This document shows positions 24,765 to 33,617 of a stretch of 44,739 nt of DNA, piece by piece. Within the stretch, counting starts at the first letter, position 1. Each line of letters begins with the position of its first letter. This DNA comes from Phycisphaera sp. (GTDB lineage: Bacteria > Planctomycetota > Phycisphaerae > Phycisphaerales > Zrk34). The stretch covers positions 1-44,739 of the forward strand of contig WGMA01000070.1 in the NCBI GenBank assembly GCA_016125285.1. Direction: 5' to 3'. The position numbers were made by a program, and so were the translations under genes. The notes below the pieces were generated by a model, which was given only the letters and a program-made list of their open reading frames with translations, made no database searches and had not been told where the DNA came from.

Positions 24765-25493
24765 TCAGTAGGTCGTGATCGGCCACCAGTAGGTGTTGCC
24801 GACCGACTCCTTGATGATCGGTTCGAGCTCGACGAACGGGACCCACGCGGCGCTGCCGTCGACGCGTCCGTTGCTCATGCCCCTGGGCTCGTCGAGTGTC
24901 TGCGCCACGTCGTGTCCGAGCCACGCCCCGGCGACCCAGCCCGACGTGGTCGTCGCCTTCTTGTGCGTCAGGCAGCCCCACAGCGGCAGGTGCCCCTGCG
25001 CGACGCTGTACTTGCGGTAGATCGGCTCCTTGACCTTCCACGCGTTGAGCCGCGACCCGGCGAACCCGCCCGAGGGCTGGTTCCAGAAGTCGTACGTGAC
25101 GTACATCTTGGCATAGTTCGGCGCGACCTGCGGGCCGCGCACCTTATTGAGGATCGTCGGGCAGAACATGATGTCGTCGCGCTTGGGGATGTACGCCTCG
25201 ACGAACGTGACGTTCAGGTCGTAGTTCGGCGGGACGGCCATGCGGTGCGGCCAGTCCGTGCCGGTGCGGTGCATCATGAAGCCGTTGAAGTCGCCGGCGT
25301 AGGTGATCGTCGCGACGTTGATCTGGCGGACCTGGCTGAGGCAGACGGCCTGCTGCTGGAGGTAGGTCGCGCGGTCCAGCGCCGGCAGCGAGATCGCCAG
25401 CAGCAGCAGCATGACGCTGACGACCACGAGCAGCTCGATGAGCGTGAAGGCGCGGGGTCGGGCGTTGCGATTTCGGGGGGTGGGGTACTTCAT
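24765..25493 (-). CDS. Prepilin-like protein (type II secretion/DUF1559-like), D
   Basis: A class III signal at the N-terminus: a basic leader (PTPRNRNARPRA) followed by [24 protein letters not shown]. The residue before F is alanine instead of the usual glycine. The body of about 200 residues has several cysteines and aromatic loops. Near the end NGRVDGSAAWVPFVELEP corresponds to the DG motif of planctomycete prepilin-like proteins (H-X9-DG type). These are thought to be processed by a prepilin peptidase and displayed as pseudopilins. It lies 42 bp before the PSCyt1/DUF1553 gene and just after the membrane zinc-ribbon gene. The upstream ribosome site is poor. Confidence 0.85.
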   Translation of the reverse strand: MKYPTPRNRNARPRAFTLIELLVVVSVMLLLLAISLPALDRATYLQQQAVCLSQVRQINVATITYAGDFNGFMMHRTGTDWPHRMAVPPNYDLNVTFVEAYIPKRDDIMFCPTILNKVRGPQVAPNYAKMYVTYDFWNQPSGGFAGSRLNAWKVKEPIYRKYSVAQGHLPLWGCLTHKKATTTSGWVAGAWLGHDVAQTLDEPRGMSNGRVDGSAAWVPFVELEPIIKESVGNTYWWPITTY

Positions 25494-25498
25494 GGGGG

Positions 25499-25912
25499 TC
25501 ACTTCAGTTCGTCCGGGATCAGCGTGATCCCCTTCTCTTTCGCGGCGGCCGCGACCTCGGGGTAGCACACCGGACAGCGTCCGTCGCCGTCGATGTGCAG
25601 GATGTGGTGCGTGCCGCATACGGGGCAGGCGGGAGCCGGATATGCCCAGCCCTCGTTGCACTTGATGCAGATCGCGATGGAGTCCGACGGCGCGTCCTCG
25701 GGCACGCGCCAGTTCGCGGCCTTGTTGGCGTTGAGCTCGCTGATGTCGTACACGGCGTGGCACTTGTTGCACCAGTACGGATAGCTGACGGTGGGCGTGG
25801 CGCGTCCGCCGGTGGTCAGCGACACGATCAGGCCGATGACGCCGAACGCGAAGAGGCCGACGGCGAGCATGCCCTTGGGGGTCTTGAGGATGTCGATGGA
25901 GAATTCGTTCAT
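25499..25912 (-). CDS. Single-pass membrane protein with two zinc-ribbon-like pairs
   Basis: 137 residues, no family that I recognise. A hydrophobic anchor lies at residues about 14-33 ([19 protein letters not shown]). The C-terminal part has cysteine pairs WCNKC, CIKC, CPVC and CPVC plus [10 protein letters not shown], which looks like one or two zinc ribbons. The start overlaps the stop of the upstream prepilin-like gene (ATGA), and the stop is 5 bp before the next prepilin-like ATG. It is therefore firmly part of the operon. A role in assembling or loading the pseudopilins, or in metal or redox sensing, is conceivable but is inference only. Confidence 0.75.
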   Translation of the reverse strand: MNEFSIDILKTPKGMLAVGLFAFGVIGLIVSLTTGGRATPTVSYPYWCNKCHAVYDISELNANKAANWRVPEDAPSDSIAICIKCNEGWAYPAPACPVCGTHHILHIDGDGRCPVCYPEVAAAAKEKGITLIPDELK

Positions 25913-26808
25913 GGCTTGGCCTGTGCGGGCGCCAGCGCCGCGGCGGGCGGGACCCATCCGCCCAGGTCCTTCTGGGCGATGTAGTACATGCGTGTGTAGT
26001 CGCCCGCCCAGCTGTGGGCGTAGACCATTTCCTTGTCGAAGGCGTGCCACTCGACCGACCCGTCGACCATGACCTGGTTGCCGCCGCTGGGCCACTCGTT
26101 GCCGTTGCACTGGCGGTGCGACGGCATGTCCTTGTGCGCGGTGACGCGTCCGCCGCCCCACGTGCCGTCGACGCGGCCGGTCGTGTCCGCCGCCATCACC
26201 CAGCTCGCCATCGACGAGCGCATGTTCACGGGGCTGCGGCCTGGCATCTTGGTGACCCACGGGTTCTTCCAGTACTCGATGCCGCCGAGCCAGCGGTAGC
26301 CGATGACCAGCTGCCTGGCCGACGGCTCCCACCCGCCGTAGTCCGAGTCGCGCTCGGGGTCGAAGTCACGCGAGGGGCAGTACAGGGCCTTCGACGCCCG
26401 CCACTGCATGCGCGAGATGCCCGTGCCCATGTTGCCGCAGTCGACCTTCGGGCCCTGCGTGAGGTTCATCTGCTTCAGCGCGTCGATCCAGTCGACGAGC
26501 TTGTCGTCGGTGTGGGCGTCCTGTCCGGAGTTGTAGCCCTTGGGCTGAAACACGACGGCGCTGCGTCGGCCCTTGCACGCGATGTAGTCGCCGTTGTTGG
26601 ACGTGGCGTACATCGTCTGCGCCTGGCCGATCGTGCGGAGGTTCGCGCCGCACGCGGTGATCCGCGCACGCTCCTTCGCCGGGCACAACGCCGGCAGCAG
26701 GATCGCGATCAGGATCGTGATGATCGCGACAACCACCAGCAGCTCGATGATCGTGAACCCGCGGCCCGCGCCGCGACGGGATGGGTGTTGGATGGCGTGC
26801 CCTGACAT
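25909..26808 (-). CDS. Prepilin-like protein, C
   Basis: The start at 26808 follows GGAG by seven bases. A short basic leader ending GRG precedes [24 protein letters not shown], giving a canonical G/F prepilin cleavage site. The rest resembles copy B of the neighbouring operon along its length: [84 protein letters not shown] and [14 protein letters not shown]. The VDGSVEW element is the conserved DG motif. B and C are thus paralogues, while A and D are more distant. It is probably an exported pseudopilin-like surface protein. Confidence 0.87.
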   Translation of the reverse strand: MSGHAIQHPSRRGAGRGFTIIELLVVVAIITILIAILLPALCPAKERARITACGANLRTIGQAQTMYATSNNGDYIACKGRRSAVVFQPKGYNSGQDAHTDDKLVDWIDALKQMNLTQGPKVDCGNMGTGISRMQWRASKALYCPSRDFDPERDSDYGGWEPSARQLVIGYRWLGGIEYWKNPWVTKMPGRSPVNMRSSMASWVMAADTTGRVDGTWGGGRVTAHKDMPSHRQCNGNEWPSGGNQVMVDGSVEWHAFDKEMVYAHSWAGDYTRMYYIAQKDLGGWVPPAAALAPAQAKP

Positions 26809-26831
26809 CCGTTGTCTCCACGAGCGCGGGT

Positions 26832-28568
26832 CTACCGCGACTCGAGTTCGATGACCGGATCGCCGAAGACGATCTGGTCGTTGTAGTAGCCGTTCGATGA
26901 ATCGGTCGCCGCGAGGGTGAGGAAGCGGTTGCGATCCGTCAGCTCGACGTCGACCTCGAAGGTGCCGTTGCCGCTGTTGATCCGCGCGCGCGAAAAACGC
27001 AGCTCGCCGTCGACGAACACCCACACGTCCGCGGCCTGCGGCGAGTTCTTGCCGCTGCCGGGGCCCTGGATGTTGCCGGTCGTTGCGTGGAAGCGCACGA
27101 GGCGCATGCCCTGGTGCTGCGCGCGCAGGGCGTTGAGGTCGAAGGTGATGCCGGCGTTGGCGTGCAGCGCCAGCAGGCCGCGCTGCTCGGGGTTGTAACG
27201 CGTCGCCGGGCCCGCCTCGCGGATCCAGTTCCGCTTGTCTTCGGGCAGCGACTTGAGATCGACCGGTTTCGAGCCCACGTCGAGCCGCGGGCGGTGCGTC
27301 CAGATCGGGCTGACGAACTTGCGGTCGGTCGTCGGGAAGCCATCGAACGTGTCGCCCGCGGAGTTCAGCTGCACCGCGCCGTCCGCGCCGTTCGGCACGA
27401 ACACGCCGTCGATCTGCGGGCTCCAGCGCACCGGCTTGTAGCCCGGCGTGCCGACGAGGCCGAAGTTGTGATACCACTTGTCGGTCTTCTCGGCGTTGTG
27501 CGGCTCGACGCCGCGGACGTTCGCCTCGCCCTCACCGTCGCCCCACGCGACGATGTCGAGCAGGTCGATCGCCCGCGCCTGCCCCTCGGCGACCGGTCGG
27601 CGGTTGAACCGCACGCGCTCGATCGCGGTCATCTCGTAGATGCCCGTCGCCGGATCGAACCGCAGCGCCTGACGCTCGGTCAGCCGCACCGGCTCCTTGA
27701 TCGGCCGCAGCGCCAGCGCCGAGTCGTCGGTCGCATCGGGCGTGTCGAAGCGGGCCTCGATCTCGCCCTGCACGACGTGCAGCTCGACCTTGCCGTCGTC
27801 GCGCACGTTCATGCCGAACTGCGTGCCGAGGTCGACGACCTTCAGGCCGGGCCCCTGCACGGTGAACCCGTGGGCGCGCGGCGGGACCCACGCGAGGATC
27901 TTGCCGCGTGTGAGCCGGGCGTTGCCCTCGCTGAGCAGCTCGAAGTCCGCCGGGCCGATCACGTCGACGACCGCGCCGCCGTTGAACATCAGCTGCGCGG
28001 TGCCGGCGCCGAGGTGGATCGCGCCGCGGGACATCTGCGTGCCGATCTCCGGCCGGGACTGCTCGCCGCCGCGCCACTCGGCGCTGGACAGGTCGGTGAC
28101 GATCGCCACCGACGCGCCGGCTCGTTCCTGCACGGCGACCGGCTCGGCGTTGTGATCGTCACGGAACATCGCCGACAGCAGCGTCATGGTGACCGCCGCG
28201 GTGATCGCCGCAGCCGCCGCGACCGCCGCGTAGCTCAGCCACGACCGCCGCGCCGCGCGGACGTCCGCCAGGCGGATCGGCCGCGCGATCGGCAGCGTGT
28301 CGTCCGCCGAACCCGTGGTACCAGACCCGGCGCCCGTGCCCAGAGCGCCCGGGTCCAGTACCGCGTGCTCGACGTGCAGCTCGGTCTCGAGCAGCGCGTC
28401 GGTCATCATGTAACGCACGTACCGCTGACGCGCCGCCGCGTCGTGCTTCAGCAACGCCGCCAGCTCGGCCGACTGCGCGTCGTCGAGGCGACCGTCCGTG
28501 CACTCGGCCATCAGCTCGGCCAAGCGGTCGTTGCGGGGTGCGTCGGGTTGTTCGTGCGGTGTGTTCAT
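26832..28568 (-). CDS. FecR-domain anti-sigma-like membrane protein with NPCBM domain
   Basis: Follows the sigma factor gene by 18 bp. Residues 1-60 form a cytoplasmic helical part typical of zinc-less anti-sigma N-termini ([31 protein letters not shown]). A single membrane segment is at about residues 105-127 ([23 protein letters not shown]). A FecR domain follows in the periplasm (about 140-260; ATVxDLSSAEW, [51 protein letters not shown]). The C-terminal 190 residues look like an NPCBM galactose-binding domain ([43 protein letters not shown]). The likely role is to sense a surface or polysaccharide signal and control the sigma factor encoded next door. Confidence 0.85.
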   Translation of the reverse strand: MNTPHEQPDAPRNDRLAELMAECTDGRLDDAQSAELAALLKHDAAARQRYVRYMMTDALLETELHVEHAVLDPGALGTGAGSGTTGSADDTLPIARPIRLADVRAARRSWLSYAAVAAAAAITAAVTMTLLSAMFRDDHNAEPVAVQERAGASVAIVTDLSSAEWRGGEQSRPEIGTQMSRGAIHLGAGTAQLMFNGGAVVDVIGPADFELLSEGNARLTRGKILAWVPPRAHGFTVQGPGLKVVDLGTQFGMNVRDDGKVELHVVQGEIEARFDTPDATDDSALALRPIKEPVRLTERQALRFDPATGIYEMTAIERVRFNRRPVAEGQARAIDLLDIVAWGDGEGEANVRGVEPHNAEKTDKWYHNFGLVGTPGYKPVRWSPQIDGVFVPNGADGAVQLNSAGDTFDGFPTTDRKFVSPIWTHRPRLDVGSKPVDLKSLPEDKRNWIREAGPATRYNPEQRGLLALHANAGITFDLNALRAQHQGMRLVRFHATTGNIQGPGSGKNSPQAADVWVFVDGELRFSRARINSGNGTFEVDVELTDRNRFLTLAATDSSNGYYNDQIVFGDPVIELESR

Positions 28569-28586
28569 GTCCGTTGCGGCGGTGGC

Positions 28587-29114
28587 TTACGCCTGCCCCT
28601 CCGCGGTAAGTCGCTGTTCGATGCACTCGCCCAGCGTCGTGCGGATGCGGTAGAGCGTCTGCTTGACGGAGCCGACCGGGCGACCCAGCCGCTCGGCGAT
28701 CGCGTTGACCGAGTCGCCGAACGCGTAGCGGCGGTCGAGCATCTCGCGGTGCGTGGTGTTCAGCTGGTCCATGCAGACCTGCAACGCCGACCGCGACTCG
28801 GCCAGCATGCCCGTCTGACGCTCGGCCTCCGACGCCAGATCGCCGACCAGCTCGTCGTCGAACACCAGCTTCTCGCGGCCGATCTTCTGCCGCTGCGCCA
28901 GCGCCTGGTAGTACGCCACGCGACACGCCCACGCGCCGAAGTTGGTGCCGGGCTCGAAATCCTCCGCCTTGCGCCACAGCACGAGGTTGGTCTCCTGCAG
29001 CACGTCCTCCGCCATCGCGCGATTCGGCAGCAGCAGCCGGATGTAACCCCTCAGCCTCGGCTGGAAGTTGATCAGTTGCTGGACGAACTGGTCGTTGGCG
29101 TTGAAACCTTCCAT
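28587..29114 (-). CDS. ECF sigma factor, Rhodopirellula/Verrucomicrobium type
   Basis: 175 residues with sigma region 2 (GYIRLLLPNRAMAEDVLQETNLVLWRKAEDF, the core- and -10-binding part) and region 4 (LDRRYAFGDSVNAIAERLGRPVGSVKQTLYRIRTTL, a helix-turn-helix for the -35). The NxFxFxxWxxxxAYYQAL-like stretch, here NFGAWACRVAYYQALAQRQ, is the mark of this planctomycete ECF group. It heads the operon with the FecR protein, two prepilin-like proteins, a zinc-ribbon protein and the PSCyt1/DUF1501 pair, and probably controls them. A candidate promoter lies 45 bp upstream of the start. Confidence 0.9.
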   Translation of the reverse strand: MEGFNANDQFVQQLINFQPRLRGYIRLLLPNRAMAEDVLQETNLVLWRKAEDFEPGTNFGAWACRVAYYQALAQRQKIGREKLVFDDELVGDLASEAERQTGMLAESRSALQVCMDQLNTTHREMLDRRYAFGDSVNAIAERLGRPVGSVKQTLYRIRTTLGECIEQRLTAEGQA

Positions 29115-29159
29115 CGGATCACGCGGGCCGCGCCCGCCTCCATGGCTTTCGCTTACTAG

Positions 29160-29187
29160 GCAATAACGCTCAGGCGTCGTTGGTCAA
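29160..29187 (-). promoter_or_regulatory. Candidate promoter of the sigma/FecR operon
   Basis: On the minus strand TTGACC (complement of 29182-29187) is 16 bp from TATTGC (complement of 29160-29165). The same arrangement, including the adenines after TTGACC and a GTTAT at the -10, occurs before the other prepilin operon at 30,959-30,986. Confidence 0.45.
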
Positions 29188-29195
29188 CACGGCAT

Positions 29196-29228
29196 AAAAA
29201 ATCGGCCGGGGTCGAACCGCCGGCCGAT
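29196..29228 (-). terminator. Intrinsic terminator after prepilin operon A-B
   Basis: A perfect 9-bp stem (ATCGGCCGG at 29201-29209, CCGGCCGAT at 29220-29228) has a 10-nt loop and is followed on the minus strand by a T run (A run at 29196-29201). It lies 30 bp after the stop of prepilin-like gene B. It separates that operon from the sigma-factor operon. Confidence 0.88.
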
Positions 29229-29257
29229 CAGATTCTAGGTCGCTGTATCGCATAAGG

Positions 29258-30082
29258 TTAGGGCTGCGCCAAGGCGGCGTCCGGCGGCACCCAGCCCTTG
29301 AGGTCCCGCTGCCAGAAGTACGCGATACGGCTGCCGTTCGTCGTCCAGCTATGGATGTAGATCATGCGGTCGAACGGCACCCACTCCACCGAGCCGTCGA
29401 CGTACAGCTGGTTGTGTCCCACCGGCGTCCAGTCGCGGTTGTGATGCGACGGCATGCCCTGGTACGCGGTGCTTCGACCGGCGCCCCACTCGCCGTCGAT
29501 CTTGAGCGTCGTGTCCGCCGCGAGCACCCAGTCGGGCTTGGCGCTGTTGACGTTGACCGGGCTGGCCGACGGACGCGTGCCGAAGTAGCGGTTGTACCAG
29601 GTCTCGATGCCGCCGAAATACTGGTAGCCGATGATCATCGAGGGCCAGCCCTCCCACTGCGTCTCGTAATCGCGCGACGGGCAGTCCCACACCTTCGACG
29701 GCGGATAGTGCCACTTGCCCGGGATGACCTCTTCCTTGTTGGGCCCCATCAAGCCCATCTTGGCCCACTGCGCGACCCAGTCGACCTCCGCGTCGTCGGG
29801 GTGATTGCGATGGCTCAGGCCGCGCTCGGGGATGGTGAACGCCACCTGCACGGCGCGACCGACACAGATGATGTAGTCGCCGCGGCCTTCGGTAGTGTAC
29901 GCGGTCGACGCGATGCCGATCTGGTGCAGGTTCGCCCCGCACACCGTCCGGCGGGCGCTCTCACGCGCCTGCGTCAGCGACGGCAGCAGGATCGCGATCA
30001 GCAGCGCGATGATCGACACCACCACCAGCAGCTCGATCAGCGTAAACCCGCTCCGCGAGGCCTTAGTGTCCGTTGTGTTCAT
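29258..30082 (-). CDS. Prepilin-like protein, B
   Basis: The start at 30082 shares one base with the stop of the preceding gene (TGATG), so translation is probably coupled. The leader ASRSG is followed by [24 protein letters not shown], a canonical prepilin-peptidase site. The body parallels copy [89 protein letters not shown] and [14 protein letters not shown]. The DG motif (YVDGSVEW) is intact. B and C are paralogues split between two operons. It is probably an exported pseudopilin-like protein. Confidence 0.88.
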   Translation of the reverse strand: MNTTDTKASRSGFTLIELLVVVSIIALLIAILLPSLTQARESARRTVCGANLHQIGIASTAYTTEGRGDYIICVGRAVQVAFTIPERGLSHRNHPDDAEVDWVAQWAKMGLMGPNKEEVIPGKWHYPPSKVWDCPSRDYETQWEGWPSMIIGYQYFGGIETWYNRYFGTRPSASPVNVNSAKPDWVLAADTTLKIDGEWGAGRSTAYQGMPSHHNRDWTPVGHNQLYVDGSVEWVPFDRMIYIHSWTTNGSRIAYFWQRDLKGWVPPDAALAQP

Positions 30083-30885
30083 CACTGCGTCGGGTCCCAT
30101 CGATCGTATTCGTTGAGCTGTTCCTCGTCCGACACCCCGGCGGTCAGCGCCTCGGCGTGGCCGTCGTAATGCAGCACGTTGCACAGGCCGCGCTCGAGCG
30201 TCTGATCCGTGATGTGACGCCACGCGATCGACCAGTTCCCCGCCGGCGGCACCCAGTCCTCGCCGGTGTACACATACCACTTGCGCCGACCCCACGTCGG
30301 GTCCGCCCACATCGAGTCCATCATGTACATCTTGTCGTGCGGCCGCTTCACGTCAACGCCGCGGATGCCGCGGACGATGCTGTACTTGTTCTCCGGCGAC
30401 GTCGCGTTGACATGACCGGTCCAGCTCGGCAGCCCGATCGGGTTCATGCCGTACGTCGTGCCGATGCGGTACAGGCCGTTCTCGAAGTCGGGCGTCGGCA
30501 CGCCGTACTTGTTGTTCTTGTCGGCCGCGCCGCCGGGGTGATCGAGCGTCCACTTCGCGTCGGGGCAGATCAGGTCGCGCGGCGCGACGTACACCTGCCA
30601 GCCGTCCGGCGGGTTGATGTTCATCGTCCGCTGGAAGTGCCTGTTCTCGTACCACACGCGGTAGCCGGGCTTGTGCGGGATCGATTGCGGCACGTAGTAG
30701 CCGCGGAACTCGCTGGCGTAAACCGCCGACGCGATGCCCATGTGGTGCTGGATCGCCTGGCAGACCACCATGCGGGAACTCGCCCGGGCTTTGTTCAGCG
30801 ACGGCAGCAGGATCGCGATGAGCAGCGCGATGATCGACACGACCACCAGCAACTCGATGAGTGTGAACGCCTTCTTTCGCGACAT
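30082..30885 (-). CDS. Prepilin-like protein, A
   Basis: The start at 30885 has GGAGA seven bases upstream and gives a very short basic leader, MSRKKA, directly before [24 protein letters not shown]. Residue -1 is alanine rather than glycine, as in copy D. The body of 268 residues includes [41 protein letters not shown] and [20 protein letters not shown], where YDGHAEA is the DG motif. First gene of a two-gene operon with B. Its predicted promoter resembles that of the sigma-factor operon. Confidence 0.88.
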   Translation of the reverse strand: MSRKKAFTLIELLVVVSIIALLIAILLPSLNKARASSRMVVCQAIQHHMGIASAVYASEFRGYYVPQSIPHKPGYRVWYENRHFQRTMNINPPDGWQVYVAPRDLICPDAKWTLDHPGGAADKNNKYGVPTPDFENGLYRIGTTYGMNPIGLPSWTGHVNATSPENKYSIVRGIRGVDVKRPHDKMYMMDSMWADPTWGRRKWYVYTGEDWVPPAGNWSIAWRHITDQTLERGLCNVLHYDGHAEALTAGVSDEEQLNEYDRWDPTQ

Positions 30886-30958
30886 GGGCCGGTCTCCAGC
30901 GAGCGATTCGATGCCGTCAGAACTGCAGGAGCGACACGAACGCACCGCCCGCTACATA

Positions 30959-30986
30959 GAGATAACCCGGCAGCGGAATTGGTCAA
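30959..30986 (-). promoter_or_regulatory. Candidate promoter of prepilin operon A-B
   Basis: On the minus strand TTGACC (complement of 30981-30986) is 16 bp from TATCTC (complement of 30959-30964), about 74 bp before the start of gene A. The sequence is closely aligned with the promoter proposed at 29,160-29,187. Confidence 0.45.
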
Positions 30987-31003
30987 CAACGCGAAGAAAA
31001 AAA

Positions 31004-31100
31004 GCTGGATGCTGGATGCGCCCATCGAACAACCCGCGCCGATCCAGCATCGCGAGCGCCAGCGAGCCATCCAGCAACCAGAATCGGCGAGCGCCACTCG
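31004..31100. repeat. CTGGATG heptad repeat element, copy 3 (short)
   Basis: Two units of CTGGATG (31,004-31,018), then 23 bp, then inverted arms GATCCAGCATCGCGAGCGCC and GCCATCCAGCAACCAGAATCGG. It lies 3 bp from the stop of the DJ-1 gene and may serve as its transcript end. Confidence 0.82.
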
Positions 31101-31102
31101 CC

Positions 31103-31684
31103 TTAAAGCTCGATCTTCGTGCCCAGCACCTTCAGGAACTGCGCCAGCCACGCCGGGTGCGCGGGCCACGCGGGCGCGGTCACGAGATTGCCGTCCGTCG
31201 TTGCGTCGTCGATGGCGATCGCCTTGTAGGTGCCGCCCCCGGCGTCGACCTCCGGGCCCACCGCCGGGTACGCCGTGGCCGACTTGCCCTTCAGCGCCCC
31301 CGCCGTGGCCAGCAGTTGCATCGCGTGGCAGATCGCGGCGATCGGCTTGCCGTTGTCGGCGAAGTGACGCACGATCTTGAGCACGCGCTCGTCGAGCCGC
31401 AGGTACTCCGGCGCGCGCCCGCCGGGGATCACCAGCGCGTCGTACTTCGTAGCGTCCACATCCGCGAACGCGGTGTTGAGCGTGAAGTTGTGGCCCGGCT
31501 TCTCGCTGTAGGTCTGCGCCCCGTCGAAGTCGTGCACCGCCGTGCGCACCTGGTCGCCGGCCTTCTTGTCCGGACACACCGCGTGCACCGTGTGCCCCAC
31601 CATCAGCAGCGCCTGGAACGGCACCATCACCTCGTAGTCCTCGACGTAGTCGCCCACCAGCATCAGGATCTTCTTCGCAGCCAT
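31103..31684 (-). CDS. DJ-1/PfpI family protein
   Basis: 193 residues covering the whole DJ-1/PfpI fold. It begins [23 protein letters not shown] (the acidic residue that assists the nucleophile is in EDYE). The nucleophile elbow [14 protein letters not shown] has the reactive cysteine at about residue 119, with GGRAPEYLR before it. The group includes glyoxalases, deglycase-like chaperones and cysteine peptidase-like proteins; the exact activity cannot be told from sequence. GGGAGG precedes the ATG. It is the last gene of a run formed by an aminotransferase, a 34-residue membrane peptide and this gene. Confidence 0.88.
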   Translation of the reverse strand: MAAKKILMLVGDYVEDYEVMVPFQALLMVGHTVHAVCPDKKAGDQVRTAVHDFDGAQTYSEKPGHNFTLNTAFADVDATKYDALVIPGGRAPEYLRLDERVLKIVRHFADNGKPIAAICHAMQLLATAGALKGKSATAYPAVGPEVDAGGGTYKAIAIDDATTDGNLVTAPAWPAHPAWLAQFLKVLGTKIEL

Positions 31685-31697
31685 GTCGTACCTCCCG

Positions 31698-31802
31698 TTA
31701 TTCCTCGTTCTTGCGCCCCAGCATGATGTAGATACCGAAGAACACCGCCGCGGCGACGCCGACCACCACCGCGATTCCGATGACGCTGAAGCCTACGCTC
31801 AT
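31698..31802 (-). CDS. 34-residue single-pass membrane peptide
   Basis: Too short for usual gene finders. The frame begins [16 protein letters not shown], continues through a hydrophobic stretch to FFGIYIMLG and ends in RKNEE, so it is a small membrane protein with a charged C-terminal tail, probably inside. GGAGG lies six bases before the ATG. The next gene's ribosome site lies in the 13 bp after its stop. It sits between dapL-like and DJ-1 genes on the same strand. I know no family for it. Confidence 0.65.
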   Translation of the reverse strand: MSVGFSVIGIAVVVGVAAAVFFGIYIMLGRKNEE

Positions 31803-31820
31803 GACGTTCCTCCGCGTGGG

Positions 31821-32987
31821 TTACCAGTTGATCTTGCCGATGCGTTCCACGGCTTCCTGCAGCCGCGCGACGTCGACGGTCAGCGCGGCGCGGAAGTAGC
31901 CCTCGCAGTGCGGAGCGAACCCGCCGCCGGGCACGATCACCGTGTCCGCCTGATCGAGCACCTTCGCCGCGAACTCCATCGACGTGTAGCCCTTGGGCAC
32001 CTTGCCCCACACGAAGAAGCTCGCGTTGGGCTTCGGCGTATCGATGCCGATCGCCGTCAGCCCGTCGCACAGCGCGTCGCGCCGCTGGCGATAGGTCTCG
32101 GTCATCGCCAGCACGTCGGGGTGCTGATAGTGGTCGATCGCCTCCTTGCCCGCCCACTGGATCGCGTTGAACTGGCCGGAGTCGCAGTTGCCCTTGACCT
32201 GCGCCAGCGCGCCGACGACGTCGGCGTTGCCCGCCACGAAGCCGAGGCGCCAGCCGGTCATGTTGAACGTCTTGGACAGCGAGTGCAGCTCGACGCAGCA
32301 GTCCAGCGCGCCGTCGACCTCCAGCAGCGAGTGCGGCGGCTCGTCGAAGTACGTCTCGCTGTACGCCAGGTCCGACGCGATGATCACGTCGTGCGCCTTG
32401 GCCCACGCGACGAGCTTCTCGTAGTAGCTCAGCGGCGCGGTCGCGGCCGTGGGGTTGTTCGGGTAGTTGATCCACATCAGCTTCGCCTGCGCCGCGACGT
32501 CCGACGGGATCGCGTCGAGGTCCGGCAGCCAGCCGTTCGCCTCCGTGAGGTCGAGCACGAACGGCCGCCCGCCCGCGAAGATCGCGCCGCTGTAGTACAC
32601 CGGGTAGCCGGGCTTCGGCACGAGCACGATGTCGTCGGGATTCACCACCGCCAGCGGCAGGTGCGCCACGGCGTCCTTCGAGCCGATCGTCGTGAGGATC
32701 TGGTTGTCCGAGTCGAGCTCGACACCGAACCGCGCCTTGAAGAACGCCGCGGCCGACTTCTTGAACGCCGGCACGCCCTCGTCGAACGGATAGCGGTGGT
32801 TCTTCGGGTCGTAGATCGCCTCGGCCATCTTGTCGATGATGAACTTCGGCGTCGGCCGGTCGGGGTCGCCCACGCCCAGGTTGATCACGTCCGCGCCGCT
32901 GGCGATCTTCGCACGCTTCTTCTTGTCGATCTCGATGAACAGGTAAGGCGGCAGCGCCTTGAGCCGGTCGGACTTCTCGAAAGCCAT
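31821..32987 (-). CDS. dapL: PLP aminotransferase, LL-diaminopimelate aminotransferase type
   Basis: A class I/II aminotransferase of 388 residues. The start at 32987 (MAFEKSDRLKALPPYLF) matches the family N-terminus. Motifs: VINLGVGDPDRPTP, IGSKDAVAHL, NYPNNPTAA, SDLAYSETYFD, and the Schiff-base lysine in SLSKTFNMTGWRLGF (about residue 235). The arginine of the carboxylate site is in CEGYFRAALT. The start of the protein and the KNHRYPFDEG segment fit LL-diaminopimelate aminotransferase, which makes LL-DAP in one step for lysine and peptidoglycan precursors. Related enzymes act on alanine, glutamate or methionine, so the symbol is tentative. Upstream gene of the membrane peptide and DJ-1 gene. 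Confidence 0.82.
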   Translation of the reverse strand: MAFEKSDRLKALPPYLFIEIDKKKRAKIASGADVINLGVGDPDRPTPKFIIDKMAEAIYDPKNHRYPFDEGVPAFKKSAAAFFKARFGVELDSDNQILTTIGSKDAVAHLPLAVVNPDDIVLVPKPGYPVYYSGAIFAGGRPFVLDLTEANGWLPDLDAIPSDVAAQAKLMWINYPNNPTAATAPLSYYEKLVAWAKAHDVIIASDLAYSETYFDEPPHSLLEVDGALDCCVELHSLSKTFNMTGWRLGFVAGNADVVGALAQVKGNCDSGQFNAIQWAGKEAIDHYQHPDVLAMTETYRQRRDALCDGLTAIGIDTPKPNASFFVWGKVPKGYTSMEFAAKVLDQADTVIVPGGGFAPHCEGYFRAALTVDVARLQEAVERIGKINW

Positions 32988-33098
32988 CACAAAACCTCGA
33001 ACTTTCACAAGGGGAATTCGGATTGCAGGCCGAGGATTGTAACGTTTTGCCCCGCGGATCGCGACGGGCGTCGGCCCGCGCCCGCGTCCCCCGCCGCG

Positions 33099-33527
33099 CT
33101 ACTGCGCCGCCGTCCGCAGCAGCGGGATCATCGGCAGAAACATCGCGAACGGGTACACCAGCGCGAACAGCACGAGCGGCGCCGCCAGGACGTAGTTGAC
33201 GATCATCCGCGCCATCATGCTGTCGATGACGAACTCCTTGAGGATCGCGAACGAGAACGTCAGCCCGAACACGATCGTGTAGGTCATCGACGAGACCGAC
33301 AGGATCGCGTCGGTGAGGCCGGGCAACTCCGTCTCGAAGCCCGCAAAGACCTCCGCCAAGCGCGGCGTCAGCGTTGGCACAATCAGCGTCAGCCCCGCCG
33401 CGAAGAGGCACACCACCACCGTGAGCATGCGGTTCCACGCCTTGTCGTAGCCGCGCTGCTCGGCCTCCTCGAGCGCGGCGTTGAGCCCCTCGTTCGGCTT
33501 GTCGAAGAATTCGTGCGGATCGTCCAA
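33099..33527 (-). CDS. Three-helix membrane protein resembling the C-terminal half of GspF, copy 1
   Basis: I place the start at TTG 33527 because AGGGG lies seven bases upstream and because it gives the same acidic opening (DDPHEFF) as the paralogue next door. An ATG at 33578 is possible. The 142 residues contain three hydrophobic segments (MLTVVVCLFAAGLTLIVP, MTYTIVFGLTFSFAILKEF and VLAAPLVLFALVYPFAMFLPM). Between the first two is TPRLAEVFAGFETELPGLT, which is close to the P-x-F-x-E-M-F-x-D-F-x-x-ELP-x-PT segment of type II secretion GspF/PilC. The usual N-terminal cytoplasmic half is missing. Function is unknown; it might belong with the pseudopilin genes upstream. Confidence 0.6.
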   Translation of the reverse strand: MDDPHEFFDKPNEGLNAALEEAEQRGYDKAWNRMLTVVVCLFAAGLTLIVPTLTPRLAEVFAGFETELPGLTDAILSVSSMTYTIVFGLTFSFAILKEFVIDSMMARMIVNYVLAAPLVLFALVYPFAMFLPMIPLLRTAAQ

Positions 33528-33617
33528 CCGTTGCCCCCTGCAAGACAGGCCCGCCGCGTCCCCGCGCGGCGGCCACATTGTAACCCGCTGGCGTCGGGGA
33601 TCGCTATCCCGATCGGG

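Noticed and set aside
19926-25565. Very long plus-strand open frame (about 1,880 codons)
   Set aside because: It is the antisense of the DUF1501, DUF1553 and prepilin genes; high third-position GC keeps the opposite frame open. Composition is all R, V, D and L without domains.
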